A stretch of DNA of 22,492 nt from Caldifarciminota bacterium (GTDB taxonomy: Bacteria > Hydrothermota > Tepidihabitantia > Tepidihabitantales > Tepidihabitantaceae), in assembly GCA_016935775.1 (NCBI GenBank), contig JAFGQF010000192.1:1-22492 (forward strand), read 5' to 3'. Positions 13,776-19,758 of this stretch are shown in pieces; the first letter of the stretch is position 1; each line of letters starts with the position of its first letter. The position numbers and the translations under genes were made by a program. The notes below the pieces were generated by a model. It did not search any database. It was not told where the DNA came from and saw nothing but the letters and a program-made list of their open reading frames with translations.

Positions 13776-14937
13776 CGGTGCTCCTTTCCGGCAGGGAGAG
13801 AGTGAAGGTCGTGCCGGCGGACCCGGTCTCGAGCCCGACCGTTCCGCCGTGGGCCTCGACGATGGTTCGGACAACGGCCAGCCCCAGGCCGGTTCCCTTG
13901 GTCTTGGTCGTGAAGTAGGGGTCGAACACGCGCCCGCAAGCCTCGGTCGGGATCCCGGCCCCGTTGTCCGAGAAGCTCACCAGCCAGCCGTTCGGTTGCG
14001 CCCGGGTCGCCACCACGAGGCGGCCGTCCGGTCTTCCGGACAATGCCTCGAGGGCGTTCTTTGTCAGGTTGCCGAAGGCACGGCGCATCAGCCCGGCATC
14101 AACCCATCGTTCGCCCAGCCCGGGGTCGAGCCGGGCATCAACCTCGACCGCCGGGGCGGTTGGGCCGTACTGGCCGACGACCTCCCCGAGCAGTCGGTTG
14201 ACGTCGGTTGGCCGGGGCTCGGGCTCGGGCAACCGGGCGAACTCCGAGAACTCCCGGACGATCCGGTCGAGGGTGGCGATTTCCTCGAGGATGGTGCCGG
14301 TGCTATCGGCGATGACCCGCTCAAGGTCAGGGCTGTGCTCTTCGGACTTGAGCTGGATTCGCTCAACCGACAGCCGGATCGGCGTCAGCGGGTTGCGGAC
14401 CTCGTGGCCGAGAATCCGCGCCACATCGCGCCACGCCGCCAGTCGTTCGGACCGGCGCAGTCGTTCCTGGACAAGGCGCAGCCGCTCGGTCATCCGGTTG
14501 AAGGCCCGGATGACGGTGCCGACCTCGGAACCGGGCCGGGCATTGACCTGAACCGCGAGGTCACCCCGGCCCGCCTGGTCGAGCGCGTCGGCAAGGTCCT
14601 TGAGGGGCCGGGTGGCCCGCAGCAGCACGGTCCCGGCGATGGACAGCGACAGCCCGAAGATGACCGCGCCGAAGAGCAGTCCGCCCAGGATGACCCGTTG
14701 CTCTATCAGGCCGGTGATCGCCTTGAGCTGGTGGTAGGCGACGTAGCCCTGCCGGGCTTCTTCGCGGGTCGCCGGGTCCGGTACCGCGGCCGCGATGGCC
14801 AGCGCCCGCTCGACGGCCCGGTTTTCCCAGACGTTCAGCGCCGAGCGGGTGACATAGAGCAATGAACCCGTGAAGACTGCGGCAGAGAGCAGCGACACGC
14901 CGGCCACGGTCAGCACCAGGCGGGTACGTAGCGTCAC
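13765..14937 (-). CDS. NtrY-like sensor histidine kinase
   Basis: Inner-membrane sensor kinase of 390 residues that should phosphorylate the adjacent response regulator. There are two membrane helices (about 7-29 and 82-104) around a periplasmic part of only about 50 residues, then a HAMP linker (105-158). The dimerisation helix carries the phospho-accepting His in ILGHEVRNPLTPIRLS (H178), the form of H box seen in NtrY. The ATPase has the N box LTKNALEAL, G1 SFSDNGAGIP, F box FDPYFTTK and G2 GTGLGLAVV. No PAS domain is seen, so it is shorter than classical NtrY. The GTG start overlaps the DUF4390-like stop as GTGA. A much longer upstream open frame is only the shadow of that gene. Confidence 0.92.
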   Translation of the reverse strand: MTLRTRLVLTVAGVSLLSAAVFTGSLLYVTRSALNVWENRAVERALAIAAAVPDPATREEARQGYVAYHQLKAITGLIEQRVILGGLLFGAVIFGLSLSIAGTVLLRATRPLKDLADALDQAGRGDLAVQVNARPGSEVGTVIRAFNRMTERLRLVQERLRRSERLAAWRDVARILGHEVRNPLTPIRLSVERIQLKSEEHSPDLERVIADSTGTILEEIATLDRIVREFSEFARLPEPEPRPTDVNRLLGEVVGQYGPTAPAVEVDARLDPGLGERWVDAGLMRRAFGNLTKNALEALSGRPDGRLVVATRAQPNGWLVSFSDNGAGIPTEACGRVFDPYFTTKTKGTGLGLAVVRTIVEAHGGTVGLETGSAGTTFTLSLPERSTDET

Positions 14938-15518
14938 GGCTTGTCCAGCCGGGTCCAGGGCGTTACCCCGCGTGGGTAGCGGTAGTTCCAGAAGGTGTTG
15001 AGGTCGAGGTCCTGTCCTTCGAGCGCCTCGAGCCGGACGGTGTTCAGCGCGGCGCGCAGCCGCACCGCGTATTCGTTCTCGGAATTCAGACCGGCCGCGC
15101 TGCCGACGGGCGCGTTCACCCGGACCAGCAACTCGCGGGCCGACGCAAGCGTCGGGACGGTCAGCAGCGAATCGGGGCGGCCGGCCAGCTCGGACCTGAA
15201 TACCAGGAAGCTGTCGGCCGCCGGCTCGTACCGGGCGCTGTGGAAGAAGGCGTGCTCGCGCATCGCCTCGACAGTGCCGTCGGGCCGGCGGGCGAGCAGC
15301 GTCGCCGAGTAGCCAACCGCCACGGTCGTGCCCGAACCGAGCAGCCCGTCGAGGTGACGATTGAAACCGTGGCGCAGCTCGGTTTGCACGTGGAGCGAGC
15401 CGGCGACCACGGCGAGCCGGGGTTCCGCGAGGCCCGGGACCGGCTGGGTGATAAGCAGCAGGGAACCCACCAGCGCACCCAGACCCTTGGCCGCGAGCAG
15501 GGTGAGCAGCAGCGACAT
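14934..15518 (-). CDS. DUF4390-like secreted/periplasmic protein
   Basis: A 194-residue protein of unknown function, start ATG at 15518. The N terminus (SLLLTLLAAKGLGALVGSLLLITQ) is a signal peptide or anchor. The rest is predicted beta-rich, with LHVQTELRHGFNRHLDGLLGSGTTVAVGYSATLLAR, resembling the 'AL..G..V...' core of DUF4390, and ends with LNTFWNYRYPRGVTPWTRL. In proteobacteria DUF4390 genes lie just upstream of NtrY-like kinases, and this gene has that same position, with a GTGA overlap. That context supports the call more than the sequence does. It could be the ligand-sensing or signal-modifying partner of the kinase. Confidence 0.6.
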   Translation of the reverse strand: MSLLLTLLAAKGLGALVGSLLLITQPVPGLAEPRLAVVAGSLHVQTELRHGFNRHLDGLLGSGTTVAVGYSATLLARRPDGTVEAMREHAFFHSARYEPAADSFLVFRSELAGRPDSLLTVPTLASARELLVRVNAPVGSAAGLNSENEYAVRLRAALNTVRLEALEGQDLDLNTFWNYRYPRGVTPWTRLDKP

Positions 15519-15526
15519 CGCTAACA

Positions 15527-15554
15527 GGGATAGACAAACCGGCGCCGAAGTCAA
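15527..15554 (-). promoter_or_regulatory. Promoter of the DUF4390/kinase/regulator operon
   Basis: On the minus strand TTGACT, 16 bp, TATCCC; the -10 box ends 8 bases before the ATG, giving almost no leader. The -35 box forms one arm of an inverted repeat GTCAAGC-GGG-GCTTGAC (15550-15566) with the opposing promoter. Confidence 0.5.
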
Positions 15555-15561
15555 GCGGGGC

Positions 15562-15589
15562 TTGACCGGCGGTGGCGACCGGCTAGGAT
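15562..15589 (+). promoter_or_regulatory. Leaderless-type promoter of the PLD-family gene
   Basis: TTGACC, 16 bp, TAGGAT, ending 5 bases before the GTG at 15595. It is back to back with the promoter at 15527-15554; only seven bases separate the two -35 boxes, so the two promoters probably compete. Confidence 0.65.
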
Positions 15590-15594
15590 GGCGC

Positions 15595-16746
15595 GTGAGC
15601 TGGTTGCTGGTCGCGCTGATGCTGGCCGACCCGGCGGTGCGAGTGGTGGAGACCGGGCCGCCCGGGTCCGACCTGGACTCGCCCGACATCCCGGAGGCGA
15701 TCGAGGTACTGCCCGCGCTCTTCGCGGAGGCGGAGTCCACCGTCGACATCGCCCAGATGTACATGCTCTACTACCCGCCGACCAGCCGGGGCGCGTTGCT
15801 TTACCGGCTCTACGATGCCATCGCAGCGGCGGCCTCGCGGGGAGTGCGCGTCCGCGTGCTGCTCGATTCGACCGTCCTGGAGGTAAACCCGGGCAAGACC
15901 CACACGCGGATGCCGGCGATGCTCGAAGAACTGCCCGGGGTCGAGGCGCGCGCCTGCGACCTGCGGCCGTTCAGCGACTACTCCGACTGCATGATGCACG
16001 CCAAGTACCTCGTCGTGGACGGCCGGGTCGCGTTTGTCGGGTCGCACAACTGGAGTTACGGCGCGATGGCCGACAACCGTGAACTGAGCCTTGAGGTGCG
16101 GGACGCGATGCTGGCCGGCGATTTGGCCCGGGTGTTCGAGACGGATTGGCGCGCGGCGGGAGGCGACACGGCGGCCGTCTCGCCGGGTCCGGCCCGGGAG
16201 CCGGGGTGCGGCCTGGTCGAGGTCGCGCCGGCCCGGCTTCGGTTTGGCCGGCCGGATTTGCTGGCCGCGCTGTGCGAGCTGGCCAACTCGGCCCGGCGCA
16301 GCCTCGACATCGAGGTCAACAGCCTCAGCACCCGGGTCGACTTCGGTCCGGACGACCGCTTCCTGGCCGTTGACTCACTGCTCAGACAGGCGGCGGGCCG
16401 GGGAGCCCGAGTGAGACTGCTGGTGGACCGCTGGGCCTGCGACCACGAGCCGGGCCTGTTCCTCGGGTTCGACAGCCTTGATGGCATCGAGGTCAGGGTG
16501 GCCGATATCCGCCGGGCCGGTCCCAACCCGGATGCGGGAACCGCGCATGGCAAGCTGGTTATCGCCGACGGCCGGGAGGCGCTGGTCGGTACCGCGACTT
16601 TGAGCCAGCGCCAGCTCGTTGAATGCCGCAACGTCGGGGTTCGGGTGAACGACGAGGAGACCGTGCGGCGGCTGGCCGGCTTCTTCGAGCGGGGATGGAA
16701 CTCGTCCTGGACCGTGCCGGTATCCGTCCGGCGGCAAGAGGAATGA
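15595..16746 (+). CDS. Secreted phospholipase D family protein with two HKD motifs
   Basis: A 383-residue phosphodiesterase-type protein. Starting at the GTG placed 5 bases after a -10 box, the N terminus is MSWLLVALMLADPAVR, a short signal peptide, so the enzyme should act in the envelope or outside. Two PLD half-domains form one active site. The first HKD is HAKYLVVDGRVAFVGSHNWS (H135). The second is HGKLVIADGREALVGTATLS (H318), in which the usual GS.N is GTAT. Candidate substrates are phospholipids, nucleic acid or other phosphodiesters; the sequence does not decide. The frame continues open upstream, but that part overlaps the opposing operon's first gene. Appears monocistronic, with a new promoter right after it. 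Confidence 0.87.
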   Translation: MSWLLVALMLADPAVRVVETGPPGSDLDSPDIPEAIEVLPALFAEAESTVDIAQMYMLYYPPTSRGALLYRLYDAIAAAASRGVRVRVLLDSTVLEVNPGKTHTRMPAMLEELPGVEARACDLRPFSDYSDCMMHAKYLVVDGRVAFVGSHNWSYGAMADNRELSLEVRDAMLAGDLARVFETDWRAAGGDTAAVSPGPAREPGCGLVEVAPARLRFGRPDLLAALCELANSARRSLDIEVNSLSTRVDFGPDDRFLAVDSLLRQAAGRGARVRLLVDRWACDHEPGLFLGFDSLDGIEVRVADIRRAGPNPDAGTAHGKLVIADGREALVGTATLSQRQLVECRNVGVRVNDEETVRRLAGFFERGWNSSWTVPVSVRRQEE

Positions 16747-16749
16747 CGC

Positions 16750-16777
16750 TTGACCGCGGGTCACGCGGGGCTATCAT
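16750..16777 (+). promoter_or_regulatory. Promoter of the secreted sorting-domain protein
   Basis: TTGACC, 16 bp, TATCAT, starting three bases after the PLD stop. The predicted leader is about 65 bases and ends in AAAGGAGG, so this gene is leadered with a strong ribosome-binding site at 16836-16841. Confidence 0.7.
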
Positions 16778-16848
16778 ACTCCCGTCTGCCGGTCGCTTTG
16801 AGTCAAGAGTCCGCTAATCGGTCGAAAGCCGAAAAAGGAGGAACGACG

Positions 16849-18576
16849 ATGCGCAGAAACGTCGTGTTGCTGGCAGTGCTCGCGTTCGGCCTGGCGCTGG
16901 CCGGGTCCGAGCAGTGGGTCGGGCACAACCCCCAGCACAGCTACCAGATACCGAACCCAGAGCCCGGTATCTTCCCTGATACGCCGCAGGCGTTCATGCC
17001 GGCGGTGGACACGTTTAAGTACGATGACGGCATGCCCGGCAGCGCCTGGGCCTGGAACCAGGGCGGCAACGGCTGGGGCGTGAAGTTCATCAGCCCGAGC
17101 GACAACGTCACGCTGACCGGCGCGCTGGTGCATTTCTACTCCGGCTGGCCCCAGCCCGGCGGCACCAACGCGATGTTCAAGGTGTTCGCCGACGACGGCC
17201 CGGGCGGCACACCCGGCACCGAAATCTGGGCGTCGGACACCGTGACAATCGTTCGCGGTGAGTGGAACTTCATCCCGGTCGACGAGCCGATCATCGGCAG
17301 CAACTACTACATCTTCTACGTTCAAGTAGACTCGAACCCGATGTGCCCCGGGCTGTCGATCGACGCGTTCAACAACGCGCCGTCGCACCGGATGTGGACC
17401 TATTCCGAGACCGACGGCTTCGCCGAGGACGCCCGGCGCGGCGAGTGGCTGATCCGCGCGGTCTGCGACTGGGAGTGGCAGACGACCAACGCCGCCGCCC
17501 AGTACTTTGCCTCGAACATGCCGCTCGACACGACCCCGGACATCAACCTCTACGTCCGGACGTTCGTCAAGAATCTCGGCACGGCCACCATCCCGGCGGG
17601 CACCCCGGTCCGGCTGCAGGTCACCGGCCCACAGAGCTACGTCTACGAGGACACGATGAACACCTCGGCCGACCTCCCGTCGGGCCAGCGTGTCCAGATC
17701 AACTTCTCGCCGGCGTGGCGGATTCCCCAGACTTCGGGCAACTACGCCATCAAGGTGTGGCCCGAGGCGGCGGGCGAGCAGTGGCCGGCCGACGACCCGA
17801 TCACCTACGACCTGAGCGTGGCCCAGTGGATCGAGTACGCGGACTTCGACGGCCTGAACTGGCTGACCTGGGGCGGGCCGATGCGGGCTACCCAGTTCGA
17901 CCCGGCCGATTTCGCATTGCAGTACCCGGTTGGCATCTCGCGCGCACGACACCAGTTCTACGCCCATCCGCAGTACCCGTGGCCCGACTCCAGCTTCCGG
18001 TTCAAGGTCTTCGGCGACGACGGCAGCACGTTGCTCTACGAGTCCGACGAGATCGAGGCCTCACCCGGCACCCCGGGCCCGATAACCTACTGCGACTTCG
18101 ACTCGACGCTGATTGTTGAGTCGGGCACGTTCTACCTCGCGGTTGCGCCGGTTAGTTCGACCGGCCATCCCTCGAGCTGCGGCGACGGCGAGCCGGATGG
18201 CCAGAGTTTCCAGGGACAGCCGGGCAGCTGGATACCCTGGACGATGGGCGAGTACTTCACTTCGGCCTCGTGCCAGGGCGGGGTTGGCATCAGTGAAGGC
18301 GGGGTCTCGGTCCGCGAGCCGACGCTGGCGGTGTCCGGCTACCCGAACCCGGTGGCCGACTTCGTCACTATCCGCTGGCAGGTTCCGAGCCGCCAGTCGG
18401 TGAGGGTCGAGCTCTACGACGCGACCGGCCGCTGCGTGCGGCACCTGTACGGCTCACAGCAGGGGCTGACCGGCTCGACCACGCTCGACGCGCGGTCGCT
18501 GCCGGCCGGCATTTACCTGGTGCGGCTCGAGGCGGCGAGCGGGACCGCCACCCGCAAGCTCGTGCTCGAGCGCTAG
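16849..18576 (+). CDS. Secreted repeat protein with C-terminal sorting domain
   Basis: A 575-residue exported protein of unknown role. The ATG follows AAAGGAGG by seven bases. Signal peptide: residues 1-19 (RRNVVLLAVLAFGLALAG). There are two similar beta domains, one near residues 55-200 with FKVFADDGPGGTP and one near 340-470 with FKVFGDDGSTLLY, which look like a duplication. Between them, about 220-330, is a CARDB-like Ig-type domain (LYVRTFVKNLGTATIPAGTPV). The last 80 residues are a T9SS type A-like sorting domain (SGYPNPVADFVTIRW, LYDATGRCVR, LPAGIYLVRLE, ending in RKLVLER). A surface or secreted structural or adhesive role is inferred. A rho-independent-type hairpin follows 22 bases after the stop. 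Confidence 0.85.
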   Translation: MRRNVVLLAVLAFGLALAGSEQWVGHNPQHSYQIPNPEPGIFPDTPQAFMPAVDTFKYDDGMPGSAWAWNQGGNGWGVKFISPSDNVTLTGALVHFYSGWPQPGGTNAMFKVFADDGPGGTPGTEIWASDTVTIVRGEWNFIPVDEPIIGSNYYIFYVQVDSNPMCPGLSIDAFNNAPSHRMWTYSETDGFAEDARRGEWLIRAVCDWEWQTTNAAAQYFASNMPLDTTPDINLYVRTFVKNLGTATIPAGTPVRLQVTGPQSYVYEDTMNTSADLPSGQRVQINFSPAWRIPQTSGNYAIKVWPEAAGEQWPADDPITYDLSVAQWIEYADFDGLNWLTWGGPMRATQFDPADFALQYPVGISRARHQFYAHPQYPWPDSSFRFKVFGDDGSTLLYESDEIEASPGTPGPITYCDFDSTLIVESGTFYLAVAPVSSTGHPSSCGDGEPDGQSFQGQPGSWIPWTMGEYFTSASCQGGVGISEGGVSVREPTLAVSGYPNPVADFVTIRWQVPSRQSVRVELYDATGRCVRHLYGSQQGLTGSTTLDARSLPAGIYLVRLEAASGTATRKLVLER

Positions 18577-18586
18577 CCGGCGGTTT

Positions 18587-19000
18587 TCAGTCTGGTACGG
18601 AGGGGCGGCGTGGCCGCCCCTCCGGCTTTTCGGGGTGCTCGGCGGCGAGCCGGTGCAGTTCCTCGTCGGACAGCCCGAAGTAGTGACCGAGTTCGTGGAT
18701 GACGACCTCGCGGACCAGGGCCCGGATTTCGTCCTCGGTGCGGCAACGCGCCTCGATCGGCCGCTGGAACAGCAGTATCCGGTCGGGCATCACGTTGCCG
18801 TACCACGGGCCCCGGCTCTTGTACGGGATTCCCTGGTATGTACCGAGCAGGTTCATCGGCCGCGCGCTCAGCCCGCGCGACAGTTCGGGCGGCGCGATGG
18901 CGCGGGCCTCGACCTGGATGTTGTCCAGCCGCTCGCGGAAGAAGCCGGGCACCTGCGCGACCGCTTCCTCGACCAGCCGGGCGAAATGCTCGGGCGACAT
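18587..19000 (-). CDS. Zincin-like metallopeptidase (DUF1025 family)
   Basis: A small 137-residue protein with the zinc-binding HELGHYFGLSDEEL (H102, E103, H106), the hallmark of the zincin-1/DUF1025 family. Before it are LDNIQVEARAI and GTYQGIPYKSRGPWYGNVMPDRILLFQRPIE, also typical of the family (the 'P..I.lf..pi' segment). Proteolytic activity is not established for most members. The final tail EGRPRRPSVPD is encoded by the DNA of the opposing gene's terminator stem and may be free of function. The ATG shares one base with the upstream yggS stop (TGATG), so the two are translationally coupled. No signal peptide; cytoplasmic. Confidence 0.88.
   Translation of the reverse strand: MSPEHFARLVEEAVAQVPGFFRERLDNIQVEARAIAPPELSRGLSARPMNLLGTYQGIPYKSRGPWYGNVMPDRILLFQRPIEARCRTEDEIRALVREVVIHELGHYFGLSDEELHRLAAEHPEKPEGRPRRPSVPD
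18599..18630 (+). terminator. Rho-independent terminator after the sorting-domain gene
   Basis: A perfect 11-bp stem GGAGGGGCGGC / GCCGCCCCTCC with loop GTG, then GGCTTTT. It follows the stop of the plus-strand gene by 22 bases. The hairpin lies inside the last codons of the opposing metallopeptidase gene. Read in the minus direction no T-run follows, so it should stop plus-strand transcripts only. The T-run is short. Confidence 0.7.
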
Positions 19001-19686
19001 CAGGACCGGGCGCCGAACAGGGCGGTGCCGACCCGGATGTCGGTCGCGCCCTCCTCGATGCCGACCTCGAAGTCCGAGGTCATGCCCATCGAAAGCCGGG
19101 GCAGGGGGATGCCGAAGCGCGCGCGCAGTTCCGCGGCCAGTTGCCGCAGCCGGCGGAAGCTGGGCCGCGACGCCTCCGGGTCGTCAATCGCCCAGCCCGG
19201 GCCGATGGTCATCAGGCCGGTGAGGCGCAGCCGGTCCAGCTCGAGCACCCGGGCACACAGCCCGGCCGCGGCCCCGGGCTCGACGCCGAACTTGCTGGCC
19301 TCGCCCGAGGTGTTCACCTCGAGCAGGACATCGATCGTCTTGTTGAGCTCGGCGCAGCGCCGTTGAAGCGCGTCGGCCAGCCGGCCGGAGTCCAGGCTCT
19401 GGATGGTGTCGAACATTTCCAACGCCCGGCCGGCCTTGTTGGTCTGGAGGTGGCCGACGAGGTGCCAGCGGCAGGGGAGGGACACCTGCGGTTTCTTGGC
19501 GGCGGCTTCCTGGATTCGATTCTCGCCGACGTCGGTGATTCCGGCGCGCAGCGCCTGCTCGACGACCTCGGCCGGGTGGGTCTTGGTGACCGCGACCAGG
19601 GTCACGGCGCGCGGGTCGCGGCCGGCCCGGTCACAGGCCGCGGCGATCCGCTGCCTCACGCGTTCCAGCCGGGACGCGACATCCAT
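19000..19686 (-). CDS. PLP-binding homeostasis protein, YggS/PLPBP family
   Basis: A 228-residue alanine-racemase-fold protein that binds pyridoxal phosphate and helps vitamin B6 and amino-acid homeostasis; no enzymatic activity is known for the family. The PLP Lys is in LVAVTKTHP (K35). Other family segments are visible: GENRIQEAAAK, WHLVGHLQTNKA, LLEVNTSGEASKFG, GLMTIGP, LSMGMTSDFEVGIEEGATDIRVGTALFG. The length is standard. It starts at ATG 6 bases after a TATACT box and has no Shine-Dalgarno sequence. First gene of a two-gene operon with a metallopeptidase, divergent from the glycosyltransferase gene. Confidence 0.95.
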   Translation of the reverse strand: MDVASRLERVRQRIAAACDRAGRDPRAVTLVAVTKTHPAEVVEQALRAGITDVGENRIQEAAAKKPQVSLPCRWHLVGHLQTNKAGRALEMFDTIQSLDSGRLADALQRRCAELNKTIDVLLEVNTSGEASKFGVEPGAAAGLCARVLELDRLRLTGLMTIGPGWAIDDPEASRPSFRRLRQLAAELRARFGIPLPRLSMGMTSDFEVGIEEGATDIRVGTALFGARS

Positions 19687-19692
19687 CAGGTC

Positions 19693-19720
19693 AGTATATG
19701 ACCCGGCCCCGGCGGTTCAA
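19693..19720 (-). promoter_or_regulatory. Leaderless-type promoter of the yggS operon
   Basis: On the minus strand TTGAAC, 16 bp, TATACT, ending 6 bases before the ATG at 19686. It is paired with the opposing promoter at 19725-19752; the -35 boxes are only four bases apart and form TCAAG-GG-CTTGA. Confidence 0.68.
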
Positions 19721-19724
19721 GGGC

Positions 19725-19752
19725 TTGATTCCCGGGCAGATTCGACAATACT
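19725..19752 (+). promoter_or_regulatory. Leaderless-type promoter of the glycosyltransferase/TPR gene
   Basis: TTGATT, 16 bp, AATACT, ending 6 bases before the ATG at 19759. The boxes are weaker than in the other promoters, but the spacing is the same. Confidence 0.5.
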
Positions 19753-19758
19753 GCTGCG

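Noticed and set aside
12297..13805. A 502-codon open frame on the plus strand
   Set aside because: Antisense to the NtrX-like regulator, which has every expected motif.
16774..17967. A 397-codon minus-strand open frame
   Set aside because: Antisense to the sorting-domain protein; no motif and composition of a shadow frame.
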